Source: a virus. From it: a DNA stretch of 64,000 nt. The stretch spans positions 1-64,000 of IMG/VR virus record IMGVR_UViG_3300031576_000028; one strand, written 5' to 3'. The notes beneath the pieces are model-generated. The model saw nothing but the letters and a program-made list of their open reading frames with translations, searched no databases and was not told where the DNA came from. Shown one piece after another: positions 1 to 7,028 of the stretch. Position numbers and translations under genes: made by a program. The stretch's first letter is position 1. The number at the start of each line of letters is the position of its first letter.

Positions 1-108
<108 letters not shown>

Positions 109-140
109 AACCAAACACCACAACCAAGGAGAAGAGACCA

Positions 141-1019
141 ATGCAGAACATGAAGAAGATCGAGGACAGGGAGCTCGTGATGGTGAGCGAGGGCGACGAC
201 TCGGCGGGGGCCACCGTGTGGTGGCGGCTCCGCGGGGACTGCGACCGCCTGGCTCTGGTCGCGGCGCTGAGCGTTCGCAACCTGGAGAGCCGCGGCCCGG
301 TGACGCACGCCCCGGAGGTCGCGCTGCGGCGCGCGGTCGGCGTGCTCCGCGGCAAGCGTCGGCTGATCCGCCCGCTGAGGCGCGGGTCGTGGGCCGTGGT
401 CGAGGAGCAGCTCAACCCCACGGCCGACGCCCTCAAGCACTGGACCGGCCCGACCGTGTCGCTCGACGTGATCGGCCGCGCCGTGCTCAAGAACGCGAGC
501 GCCGAGGAGGCGACGCAGGTCCGGGAGGCCTACGAGTACCACCTGGACGCGCTCACGACCGAGGACGTCAGCTCCTGGCTGATCGACCAGGTCGAGCACT
601 GCGGCGCGGTCGGGCTCCGCGAGGGCGGGGGGATCTACTACCTGCCGCCGGCGGCGATGCCGCTGTGGAACCTGCTGGTCGAGGCGCTCGGGCAGGCCGC
701 GCCCAAGCACACCGTCTACAAGGTCCCGACTGTCCGCATGACCAGCGACGGCGCGAGGGCGATCATGGACTCGCTCCAGGCCGAGGCCGATGCCGAGGTG
801 CAGAGGATCGACCGCGAGCTGTCGACCGGCAAGCTCGGGGTCAGCGCGCTGGAGACTCGCGCGTCCGACGCCCAGGACCTGCTGGAGAAGGTCGGGCGGT
901 ACGAGCGTCTGCTCGACACGCGCCTCGAGGCCCTGCGCGGGACGATCGCGGCGCTCCAGACGGACGTGGCGACCGCCAAGCTCGCGGCCGAGGCGGCGGC
1001 CGAGGAGAAGGCGTCGTGA
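141..1019 (+). CDS. Phage protein with C-terminal coiled coil (DUF6744-like)
   Basis: 292-residue protein. The ATG at 141 follows a Shine-Dalgarno-like AAGGAGA at about 125-131. The first 200 residues look globular, with WWRLRGDC near the start and a Tyr/Gly segment GGGIYYLPP near residue 165. Residues 200-292 are helical and charged, ending Ala/Glu-rich, and look like a coiled coil. It resembles phage proteins I associate with DUF6744, from memory and unverified; the function of those proteins is unknown. First complete gene of a rightward cluster; its TGA overlaps the next GTG. Confidence 0.7.
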   Translation: MQNMKKIEDRELVMVSEGDDSAGATVWWRLRGDCDRLALVAALSVRNLESRGPVTHAPEVALRRAVGVLRGKRRLIRPLRRGSWAVVEEQLNPTADALKHWTGPTVSLDVIGRAVLKNASAEEATQVREAYEYHLDALTTEDVSSWLIDQVEHCGAVGLREGGGIYYLPPAAMPLWNLLVEALGQAAPKHTVYKVPTVRMTSDGARAIMDSLQAEADAEVQRIDRELSTGKLGVSALETRASDAQDLLEKVGRYERLLDTRLEALRGTIAALQTDVATAKLAAEAAAEEKAS

Positions 1020-1414
1020 ACCAGACGAGGAGGATCGTCACCCTGGGGGACCTGCAGGAGTGCCTGCGGCAGTTCCCCCCGAACACCACGCTCCGCGTGA
1101 CCGCGAACGAGAACGGCCACGTGGGGCTGCTCGTCAGCCCTGTCGACGACGGTCAGGAGGTCGTGGACGCGCGCACCGCGTACGAGACCTACTGCGAGGC
1201 GCTCACGCTGGATGACCTGGTGAACGCCATCGTGGTCGACCACGTGGCTTCGATCCTGAAGCGCCAGGACGTGGGCGGCGTCAACGCTCACGTTGGGTCT
1301 CGGAACGGCAGGGGCTGGTGGACCGAGTGCCTCGGGTGCTCCGACTGCCGGCCCGAGGAGTACCACCCGCAGGACGACACCGGCGCGCAGAGGGGGCCAC
1401 ATGGCAACGGATAA
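1016..1414 (+). CDS. Hypothetical protein with Cys-rich C-terminus
   Basis: 132 residues from a GTG overlapping the preceding TGA (GTGA), the usual spacing in this phage. The N-terminal part is a mixed alpha/beta stretch containing TLGDLQECLRQFP and LLVSPVDDG. The C-terminus has CLGCSDC, a possible metal-binding knuckle. The motif DLQECL recurs at the start of the 54916 protein, so the two may share a small domain. Function not recognised. Confidence 0.65.
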   Translation: MNQTRRIVTLGDLQECLRQFPPNTTLRVTANENGHVGLLVSPVDDGQEVVDARTAYETYCEALTLDDLVNAIVVDHVASILKRQDVGGVNAHVGSRNGRGWWTECLGCSDCRPEEYHPQDDTGAQRGPHGNG

Positions 1415-1793
1415 GATCACCGACTTCACCAAGCTGGCGCGCCGCGAGGTCCGCCTGAAGCGGAGGACGTGCAGGCACGACTGGCGCCCAAGCCGGAACG
1501 GGGTCGAGGTGTGCGCCGGCTGCGGGGACAAGTTCCCGTGCCCAGGCGACTCCTGCGAGCACCTCGACTGCATCGAGCGCGGCCACGAGCTCGGCAGGCG
1601 CCTCGGGTTCCCGCGGAGCTACTCGTGGAGCTTCCGCACGTACGCCGACGGGCACCGGGGAGGCGACGACTGCCCCGGCTGCTCCGTCGCGCCGGAGGAC
1701 CACTGGGAGTACGACGTGGACAAGGACGAGGACCCGAGCACGTGGATCACCAAGATCCCCCTGGAGCCGGCGGACCTGCGGAGGCTCGTATGA
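1401..1793 (+). CDS. Hypothetical zinc-finger-like protein
   Basis: 130 residues, overlapping its upstream neighbour by 14 bases. It contains CRHDW, CAGCGDKFPC, CEHLDC and CPGC, at least four Cys/His pairs that could bind one or two zinc ions. Strongly charged, no membrane segment. Probably a small phage nucleic-acid- or protein-binding accessory factor (inference). ATG 1401 chosen because the upstream in-frame region reads through the previous gene. Confidence 0.65.
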   Translation: MATDKITDFTKLARREVRLKRRTCRHDWRPSRNGVEVCAGCGDKFPCPGDSCEHLDCIERGHELGRRLGFPRSYSWSFRTYADGHRGGDDCPGCSVAPEDHWEYDVDKDEDPSTWITKIPLEPADLRRLV

Positions 1794-1996
1794 TGGATGT
1801 CAGCATCCGGCAGGTGACGACGCAGCCCGGACTCGTGTTCGTCCGCATGAACGCCAAGGCCTCGAACTGGGGGCCGCCCAGCGGATGGGACGTGATCGCC
1901 TTCGCCGACGACCTAGACGCGGCCGTGGAAAGGGCCGAGGCGGAGATCGCCGCGCTGCTGCTGTTCAAGATGGACGTGCTGGGGGTGGGCCCATGA
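1790..1996 (+). CDS. Small hypothetical protein
   Basis: 68 residues starting at ATG 1790, overlapping the previous stop (ATGA); ATG 1793 is an alternative. It has a short beta-rich half (IRQVTTQPGLVFVRMN) then a helix rich in Ala and Glu (DDLDAAVERAEAEIAAL). Similar beta-then-helix small proteins recur in the 44-46 kb and 53-54 kb clusters. Function unknown. Confidence 0.6.
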   Translation: MMDVSIRQVTTQPGLVFVRMNAKASNWGPPSGWDVIAFADDLDAAVERAEAEIAALLLFKMDVLGVGP

Positions 1997-2175
1997 GCGA
2001 GATGAACAGGACCGACACGAGGAGGTGGGCCAAGGAGGAGTTGGCCCAGGCCGTGGTCGACTGCGTCGCGGAGGTCTGCGGTCGCATCGACACCGACGTG
2101 GACGAGGAGTGCGCCATCAAGGCCCAGGCCAGGCGCGTCCTGAAGTTCCTGGGGGACGGGAGCGTGCTCCCGTGA
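1993..2175 (+). CDS. Small hypothetical protein
   Basis: 60-residue, mostly helical, charged protein. The ATG at 1993 overlaps the preceding TGA (ATGA), and its own stop overlaps the GTG of the sigma-like gene (GTGA). Two Cys (CVAEVC) but no clear metal site. Its value is mainly contextual: it is translationally coupled to the sigma factor. Confidence 0.6.
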   Translation: MSEMNRTDTRRWAKEELAQAVVDCVAEVCGRIDTDVDEECAIKAQARRVLKFLGDGSVLP

Positions 2176-2921
2176 GGTGCAAAGATGGGGGCTTCGTGTT
2201 CTACGGGCGTGACGGCCACGAGTGGCTCCGCGTCCAGAACAGCGACGCGGAGGCTCCCGCACTCACCAAAGGCGCGAGCCTCGAGATCGATCGCGCGGTG
2301 TCGCAGATGGGCGCAGCCATGCCGGCGGCGCCGGAGCGAATCTTCGGTTTCGTGAACGAGCACGAGGAGGACGTCGACGCGGAGGAGGTGCTCCGCATCG
2401 CGAAGGCCGTGGCCCAGCGCTACGCGAACAGGTGCTGGTGGGCCGACGTCGGCGACATGGTCCAGGAGGCCACCGTCGCGATCATCGTGGCCAGGCGAAC
2501 GTGGGATCCGCAGGTGGGCGTGCCGTTCGACGGCTACGCCGCCCGCGCGGCCGCGCTCCGCGTGAAGGACTGGCTGTGGCGCGAGTCGAGCCCGGTCACC
2601 GGCGGGCTGCACGACCCGCGCAAGAACGTGGCGGGCGTCCACGCCGCGGAGCTGAAGGACGACGTCGCGCCGCAGCCGGCGCGGGACCCCGGAGAGGCCC
2701 TGGACGAGATCGACTGGCGGCTCCGCGTGCGACGCCGGCTGCGGGCGCTCGCCGGGAGGACCCGGGACGGGGACCTGGCGGCCGAGGTGCTGGTGCGCGG
2801 CCGCCCGCCGGCGGACGTGATCCGGGAGACCGGCGCGGACGTCTACGGCGCCGTGCACCTGGTCCGCCGCAAGGTCGGGTCTGACGCTAGGATGTACGCG
2901 CTCTGGAGGAGGAAGAGGTGA
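2172..2921 (+). CDS. Sigma-70 family RNA polymerase sigma factor-like protein
   Basis: 250 residues from GTG 2172. Residues about 70-140 resemble sigma-70 region 2: a helix EEVLRIAKAVAQRY, then DVGDMVQEATVAII, then WDPQVGVPFDGYAARAAA, the pattern of core-binding and -10 recognition helices in small sigma factors. The C-terminal part (residues 185-245) is helical and Arg-rich and could hold a weak region-4-like HTH (ADVIRETGADVYGAVHLVRRKV). Such a protein would redirect host RNA polymerase to phage promoters. It sits in the rightward cluster, opposite to the late operon, so a middle/late switch role is plausible (inference). Alternative: a DNA-binding protein with only a vestigial sigma fold. 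Confidence 0.65.
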   Translation: MRCKDGGFVFYGRDGHEWLRVQNSDAEAPALTKGASLEIDRAVSQMGAAMPAAPERIFGFVNEHEEDVDAEEVLRIAKAVAQRYANRCWWADVGDMVQEATVAIIVARRTWDPQVGVPFDGYAARAAALRVKDWLWRESSPVTGGLHDPRKNVAGVHAAELKDDVAPQPARDPGEALDEIDWRLRVRRRLRALAGRTRDGDLAAEVLVRGRPPADVIRETGADVYGAVHLVRRKVGSDARMYALWRRKR

Positions 2922-3376
2922 GCACCAGCGCGACGCGGCCGCCCTGCTACCATAATGATAGCGTCGACCACGCGTGGGTCGTCGTTCCCTGGGAGCCGGG
3001 GATTCCAGAGCACGTCGGCTGCCGGGTTTGCTCAGAGACGCTCTCCAACCAGGAGCTCCTCGATTCGTACCTCGAGACCAGACGCATCGTGGAGTCCGGC
3101 ATCGCGGTGATCACCGGCGAGCTGGAGCAGCTCAGGGCCGACCACGCTGCGGCCGCCGGCGAGCTGCGGGTCTCGCTGGACGACATGCCGCCGGGATCCG
3201 TGGCCAGGCGGGTCGTGGTCGCCAACCGGCACCTGTCGAACGAGCGCGGCAGGTACCGCGAGCAGCGAGCGAGACTCCAGCGGGCCATCATGCTCGCGCT
3301 CCGCGCCACCAAGACCCACGACTCGGTCGGCGCGGCGGACGCGCTCGAGGAAGCCATGATCGAGGTGGACAGTTGA
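2918..3376 (+). CDS. Hypothetical protein with N-terminal Cys/His pairs and coiled coil
   Basis: 152 residues from GTG 2918, overlapping the sigma-like gene by four bases. N-terminus carries CYHND...H...GCRVC, a possible zinc knuckle. Residues 45-150 are helical with heptad-like Leu/Ala spacing. Last gene before an intrinsic terminator, so it ends this transcription unit. Function unknown. Confidence 0.6.
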   Translation: MSTSATRPPCYHNDSVDHAWVVVPWEPGIPEHVGCRVCSETLSNQELLDSYLETRRIVESGIAVITGELEQLRADHAAAAGELRVSLDDMPPGSVARRVVVANRHLSNERGRYREQRARLQRAIMLALRATKTHDSVGAADALEEAMIEVDS

Positions 3377-3387
3377 TTAACAGGGGG

Positions 3388-3473
3388 GCGCCGGGTGTGG
3401 TGCCCGGTTCGGGGTCGGCTGCTTTCGTGGTCGCGAGTCCTTGGGCGGCCGACCCCGCCTCCCGCCTTTCCAG
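3388..3473 (+). other. GC-rich untranslated region with possible stem-loop
   Basis: No convincing ORF. The strand can form a 9-bp stem of GGGGTCGGC with GCCGACCCC around a loop of about 27 bases, just 5' of the terminator hairpin. It could be a small structured RNA or simply the 3' untranslated region. It does not fold into an obvious tRNA. Confidence 0.3.
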
Positions 3474-3507
3474 GCCCGCCGCGATCTCCGCGGCGGGCTT
3501 TTCTTTT
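3474..3507 (+). terminator. Rho-independent terminator
   Basis: Perfect 10-bp stem GCCCGCCGCG / CGCGGCGGGC with a 5-base loop (ATCTC), followed by TTTTCTTTT. It closes the 141-3376 transcription unit. One of only a few classical intrinsic terminators visible in the window. Confidence 0.9.
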
Positions 3508-3523
3508 GACTCGGAGGTGTGAC

Positions 3524-4054
3524 GTGGCAGCAGACAGGAGCGCCGTCGGGCGCAGGAGCAGGCGCAAGGGCCAGGAGTTCGAGCTCGCAGTCCGCGATCG
3601 TCTGACGGAGGCGTTCGTCTCCCAGACCAACACCGATCCGGAGAACGGCCTGTGCGTGCGCAGATCGAGCCAGGCCGAGCGGGCCTACGAGCCCGACCTG
3701 ATCATCGAGGGCCCAGGCGTGCCGCTGTGGCTCTGCAACCTCTGGGTGGAGTGCGAGCACGCGAACGCCCCGGACCCCGGGAAGAAGATGGAGCAGGCGA
3801 AGCGGGACGCCGCGCTGGCGATCCAGCGGACGCGGCGCGACCGCGTGCCGGTGGTCGTCTGGCGCGAGACCGGCCGGCGGGTGATCTGGCTCTCCACGAC
3901 CCTGCCGATCCTGAACGAGCTGATCGGCGGCGTGTGGCCGGTCGCCAACCGAGCCAGCGACCTGCTCGTCACGGTCGAGCTGGGGTCGGCGCTGGACCTG
4001 ATGTCGATGGTGCCGGTGGCGACGCGCCAGCCCCGCCTGGAGGTAGCCCCATAG
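3524..4054 (+). CDS. Putative PD-(D/E)XK-superfamily nuclease-like protein
   Basis: 176 residues from GTG 3524. Basic N-terminal helix RRSRRKGQEFELAVRDRL, then EPDLIIEG and a strand ending WVECEHANAP followed by KKMEQAKRD. This matches the layout of small phage Holliday-junction-resolvase-like or restriction-like nucleases, where Asp precedes a strand with E-x-K. Here the E-x-K position reads E-C-E, so the catalytic Lys is absent or replaced by the nearby Lys pair. Starts right after an intrinsic terminator, so it needs its own promoter. Its 3' end overlaps the convergent o-spanin-like frame by 86 bases. Confidence 0.55.
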   Translation: MAADRSAVGRRSRRKGQEFELAVRDRLTEAFVSQTNTDPENGLCVRRSSQAERAYEPDLIIEGPGVPLWLCNLWVECEHANAPDPGKKMEQAKRDAALAIQRTRRDRVPVVVWRETGRRVIWLSTTLPILNELIGGVWPVANRASDLLVTVELGSALDLMSMVPVATRQPRLEVAP

Positions 4055-4358
4055 CCTCGCGCGCCAGGATGCAGTCGCGCTGCGCGGCGATCAGCGCCCG
4101 TGCATCGACCAGGTACTCCCCAATCGCGCGGACCGTGTCGGTCGTGAGCAGGATCTTTCCCGGGGAGTTGACCTCACCCCTGACGTCGACCGGGGTGGGT
4201 TCAGATGGTAGGTCGCACGGCGGCGGCTTCGGGCTCACCACGACCACCGCCGGCGGTCGCGGCTGCTGGACGCACGGCTGGCAGCTCCGGCCCGAGCAGC
4301 CTCCGGACTTCAGCGAGAACGTCATCGTCAGTGCCAGTAGCCAGCCTCTCGCGGACAT
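3969..4358 (-). CDS. Putative o-spanin (Rz1-like), overlapping the i-spanin gene
   Basis: 129 residues in a different frame from the Rz-like gene, starting inside it and running past its end. N-terminus MSARGWLLALTMTFSL is signal-peptide-like, followed by KSGGC as a weak lipobox (position -3 is Ser, not Leu). Then comes a Pro-rich stretch (PRPPAVVVVSPKPPPC) typical of Rz1. By family knowledge it would be an outer-membrane lipoprotein that pairs with the i-spanin across the periplasm to fuse membranes at lysis. The 3' end is antisense to the nuclease-like gene. Confidence 0.6.
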   Translation of the reverse strand: MSARGWLLALTMTFSLKSGGCSGRSCQPCVQQPRPPAVVVVSPKPPPCDLPSEPTPVDVRGEVNSPGKILLTTDTVRAIGEYLVDARALIAAQRDCILAREAMGLPPGGAGASPPAPSTSGPAPTPARP

Positions 4359-4635
4359 GCTTCGACAGCTCCTCCCGCGCGTCGCGCGCGGCCTTGGCGT
4401 ACACGGCGGCCTGGGCCCTCGCGTCCTCGAGCTCGGCGAGCGCGCGGACCTTCGCCGTCTTCTCGTCATCCCGATCACGCTCGACCGCACCGCGCTGCTT
4501 GGACTCCTCGTTCGCAAGCGCCTGGGCCTCGCCGCGGAGCGTGACCTCCGCGCGCACCCAGCGGACGGCCAGGATGAGGCCGATCGCGAGGGTGAGCGCG
4601 ACGGCCGAGACCCCGATGGTCGCGGCGGCCCCCAC
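4201..4635 (-). CDS. Putative i-spanin (Rz-like)
   Basis: 144 residues from GTG 4635, with a purine-rich GGGGG about eight bases upstream. One N-terminal membrane helix (about residues 6-26, VSAVALTLAIGLILAV), then a long charged coiled coil (residues 27-110). This is the topology of an inner-membrane spanin with a periplasmic helix. A Rz1-like frame is embedded out of phase within it. Together with the membrane proteins just upstream it forms the lysis end of the late operon and implies a host with an outer membrane. Confidence 0.65.
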   Translation of the reverse strand: MGAAATIGVSAVALTLAIGLILAVRWVRAEVTLRGEAQALANEESKQRGAVERDRDDEKTAKVRALAELEDARAQAAVYAKAARDAREELSKHVRERLATGTDDDVLAEVRRLLGPELPAVRPAAATAGGGRGEPEAAAVRPTI

Positions 4636-4848
4636 CTAGAGGCCCCCTAGCGCCGCGTAGCCGCACGCGCACGCCGTCGGAACGGCCTGCCCTCGTGTAA
4701 CTCGGGGCTGGGCTGTCGAGGCGCTGAGGGCCCCTGAGAACGCCCGTACGAGGACCCCCCAAAAACACGCCACCAGCGGCCCGTTCTCGAGAATGTTCAA
4801 CTGAGGGCCGGGCAGGGGCCCTCTGGTGTCGTGTCCGTTTGGACACAT
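4636..4848 (-). CDS. Possible small ORF in the lysis intergenic region
   Basis: 70-residue frame from ATG 4848 with one hydrophobic stretch (LVACFWGVLVRAFSGALSA). No Shine-Dalgarno is visible upstream and codon use is unremarkable. It fills the 236-base gap 4636-4871, which otherwise holds two perfect palindromes: GTGTCC-GTTT-GGACAC at 4831-4846 and TTCTCGAGAA near 4790. Listed only as a possibility. Confidence 0.25.
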   Translation of the reverse strand: MCPNGHDTRGPLPGPQLNILENGPLVACFWGVLVRAFSGALSASTAQPRVTRGQAVPTACACGYAALGGL

Positions 4849-4871
4849 ATAAACAAGCAGTTCCAGCACTT

Positions 4872-5405
4872 TTAGGTTGACGGGGCCGGCTCGCGCTTCT
4901 TGAAGGCCTGGAGCAGCTCGTGGACGAGCACCGCGCCGGGGCCACCCCCGGCAACGACGAGGGAGTCGAACACGGAGTTGCCGAGGGCGTAGTGGGACAG
5001 CAGGGCGATCGGCACGGCGAGCCCCATGGCGATCCACGCCATCCACCGCTTGGGCTTCGGCCCGGAGACTCGGTGGACGATCGTCAGCAGCAGCTTCAGC
5101 ATGCCGGCGATGAGACCGGCCCACAGGAGTAACTTGGCGTCCTTGTCGCCCTGCGCCTTGATCACCTCGTACTTCGCCCTCAGCTCCTTGAGCTCGTCCA
5201 CCACGCCGAGTGCGGGCGCCGAGACGACGTCGATCGCGGACCCAGACCCAGACCCAGACCCAGACCCAGAGTCGGCGTGCGCCGTACCCACGGAGTAGAG
5301 GGCCAGCAGCCCGGCCGCAATTACCGTCGTGAGCAGGGCGGTCAACGCCAAGCTGATGATCAGCGAACGCATCTGTGACTGGCGTGGGTAGGTACCGGTG
5401 GTCAT
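4872..5405 (-). CDS. Membrane protein, holin-like candidate
   Basis: 177 residues; ATG 5405 overlaps the upstream TGA (ATGA). A first membrane helix near residues 13-36 (LIISLALTALLTTVIAAGLLALY) is followed by an (SG)n linker encoded by a hexamer repeat and a short helix. Two further hydrophobic segments follow near residues 90-110 and 120-140, then a basic C-terminus. Position directly before the spanin pair suggests a role in lysis timing, but holins have little sequence signature and the assignment is from context only. Confidence 0.5.
   Translation of the reverse strand: MTTGTYPRQSQMRSLIISLALTALLTTVIAAGLLALYSVGTAHADSGSGSGSGSGSAIDVVSAPALGVVDELKELRAKYEVIKAQGDKDAKLLLWAGLIAGMLKLLLTIVHRVSGPKPKRWMAWIAMGLAVPIALLSHYALGNSVFDSLVVAGGGPGAVLVHELLQAFKKREPAPST
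5239..5270. repeat. GACCCA hexamer tandem repeat (about 5.3 copies)
   Basis: Perfect hexamer repeat inside the membrane-protein gene; on the coding (minus) strand it reads TGGGTC units and gives an alternating Ser-Gly linker. Copy number is likely to vary by slippage, changing linker length in steps of two residues. Confidence 0.9.
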
Positions 5406-5776
5406 GGCTGGTCGTCCTTGGTTGGTTGGATGAGCCTGGGCGTGTCGGCCCCGAAGCGGTGATAGACGAACTTCTGAAGCTCGCGCACGTCCGACTTGAT
5501 CTCGTCGGCTTGGCGTTGGGCCCTCTCGATCCCGTTCCTTATCGTCGCATCCTCGGCGCCGAACCCGTAGAGGGTCTTCGCCACCGCGATGGCACTGCCG
5601 AGCGCGAATGCGGTGGCGGTGGCGGCGGCCCACCGCAGTAGCTTGTTGGTCTGCTGCAGCCTGTCGACCTGGATGACGAGGATGCCTATCCGGTTCTCGA
5701 GGTCCTGCAGCGGACCGACGGTTCCGTGCGCCGGCGTCGTAGGGCACAACGGGATCTCATCGCTGTGCTGGCTCAC
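5402..5776 (-). CDS. Small coiled-coil membrane protein (XhlA-like layout)
   Basis: 124 residues from GTG 5776, overlapping the previous stop as GTGA. An N-terminal amphipathic helix LQDLENRIGILVIQVDRLQQTNKLL is followed by a single membrane segment (WAAATATAFALGSAIAVAKTLYGF), then a helical C-terminus. Helix plus one membrane segment recalls XhlA-type phage lysis proteins, though those have the membrane helix at the extreme C-terminus. Likely part of the lysis block with the 4872 and spanin genes. Confidence 0.5.
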   Translation of the reverse strand: MSQHSDEIPLCPTTPAHGTVGPLQDLENRIGILVIQVDRLQQTNKLLRWAAATATAFALGSAIAVAKTLYGFGAEDATIRNGIERAQRQADEIKSDVRELQKFVYHRFGADTPRLIQPTKDDQP

Positions 5777-6174
5777 GGCGCCCTCATCCTCGGCGTGACG
5801 TTGAAGTACGAGGGCGCCACCACCTGCTGCTGGGCCGCTGCCTTCGTAGCCCACACGTCCATGATCACTCTGCCGCTGAGGTCGATCGTATCTGCGCTGG
5901 CGATCGAAAATGAGTATCGACCGACGGCGGTCGACACCTTCATCGCGAGCTTGGCTAGAACTGGGTCACCACCAAGTGTGCTGCGCATCGTGAGCTCCAG
6001 TCGATCCGCTCCAGCGAGGTCGAGGTCGACCAGCTGGCCGTCGTGGTCCACCAGGTTCAACTCGATCACCCCGTCGGTGCCGCGCGGCCAGTCGACCTGT
6101 ACGGCCGTGTTCGTCAGCACCCCGTCGGTGAGGGGGCCGTCTGCGAGCACGCCGAGGAGGGTCACGAGCGCCAT
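5773..6174 (-). CDS. Tail/fibre-associated beta-sandwich protein (BppU-N-like)
   Basis: 133 residues, ATG 6174. Beta-rich: VQVDWPRGTDGVIELNLVDHDGQLVDLDLAGADRLELTMRS, then VGRYSFSIASADT and VIMDVWATKAAAQQQVV. This is the pattern of the immunoglobulin-like N-terminal domain of baseplate/receptor-binding accessory proteins (BppU family), where a short beta-sandwich docks a fibre. It lies between fibre genes and the lysis block. Assignment is by fold pattern only. Confidence 0.45.
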   Translation of the reverse strand: MALVTLLGVLADGPLTDGVLTNTAVQVDWPRGTDGVIELNLVDHDGQLVDLDLAGADRLELTMRSTLGGDPVLAKLAMKVSTAVGRYSFSIASADTIDLSGRVIMDVWATKAAAQQQVVAPSYFNVTPRMRAP

Positions 6175-6215
6175 TGGTCGCTACGGTAGCATGAAGGCTG
6201 GTAAGCTGAGCACCC

Positions 6216-7019
6216 TCACAACCTTGGCCACACCACCCAGCGCCACACGCCGACGCTGGACTCAACCACTCGACCTATGATTCTGGAGTTGGTCCCCGGG
6301 GCAAGCGCGGGCTGCGCCGTGTCGCTCACGTACACCGGGTCGTTGACCGCCGGGGCTCCCGCCTCGGACACCTCGACGAGACCGAGCACGCGCACGAGCA
6401 CGAGTCCGCTCGCGGCCGGCGCCGCTCCGGTCGGCGTCCCGACGACGACGCCGAGCGGCCCGCTGACGTTGACCGCGACGGTAGCAAGCGCCAGCGCCGT
6501 GACGGCGAGCCGTTCCTCACCCGGTAGGCCTGCCTTGATCAGGGCTGTCGCGTTGAACTGCACGACGTCTCCAGTGGTCGGGAAGCTGACGGCGGGATTC
6601 TTGGCGACGATGACGTTGCCGTCGGTTCCAGCGACGTTGAGCTTGCGCAGCTGGCGGTTCACCGCCGTCTTCCAGCCGCGGGCTGAGTCGACCTCGACGG
6701 TCTCCTGCGCGGCGACCTCTCGATCGTTGGTCCGGAGGTACCGGACGGCGGCTATCGCCATGTCCGAGACCTCGCTGGCCAGCGTGTCGTTGACCGTCAG
6801 CCTGAGCAGGTAGGAGCCCTCCTTCTTCGGGGTGAACGTCGGGTTCTCGATCGTCGTCGACGACAGCACGTCGGCGGTGCCCTCTGGCTGATCGAGGATC
6901 TCCCAGAAGTACGTGACCTCGCCGCCCACGTCGGCGTTCGACAGCTGAACCAGCGTGTTGATCGGCAGGTCGTCATTCGACGCGGCGACGCCGTTGATCT
7001 CGATATTGGCAGCCGGCAT
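6216..7019 (-). CDS. Tail fibre protein with PKD/Ig-like N-terminal domain
   Basis: 267 residues, ATG 7019 preceded by GGGAGA. Residues about 1-95 look like a PKD-type beta-sandwich (GGEVTYFWEILDQPEG, then GSYLLRLTVND). A helix-turn region and a beta-rich, Gly/Ala/Val-rich C-terminal domain follow (NDPVYVSDTAQPALAPG is typical of phage fibre repeats). Probably a fibre or baseplate-attached adhesin. The upstream fibre gene ends in TAG four codons before and in the same frame as this ATG. Confidence 0.6.
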   Translation of the reverse strand: MPAANIEINGVAASNDDLPINTLVQLSNADVGGEVTYFWEILDQPEGTADVLSSTTIENPTFTPKKEGSYLLRLTVNDTLASEVSDMAIAAVRYLRTNDREVAAQETVEVDSARGWKTAVNRQLRKLNVAGTDGNVIVAKNPAVSFPTTGDVVQFNATALIKAGLPGEERLAVTALALATVAVNVSGPLGVVVGTPTGAAPAASGLVLVRVLGLVEVSEAGAPAVNDPVYVSDTAQPALAPGTNSRIIGRVVESSVGVWRWVVWPRL

Positions 7020-7028
7020 TGAGTCTCC

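Noticed and set aside
218-1414. Long Arg/Pro-rich ORFs in alternative frames, such as 218-1015 and 10289-11281 on the other strand
   Set aside because: High GC lengthens all six frames; these have shadow-type composition (Arg, Pro, Ala, Gly) and overlap genes with recognised domains. Only 1016-1414 of the first one is real.
3388-3473. Possible tRNA or riboswitch upstream of the 3474 terminator
   Set aside because: No cloverleaf, T-loop or anticodon arrangement could be built; only a single long-range stem was found.
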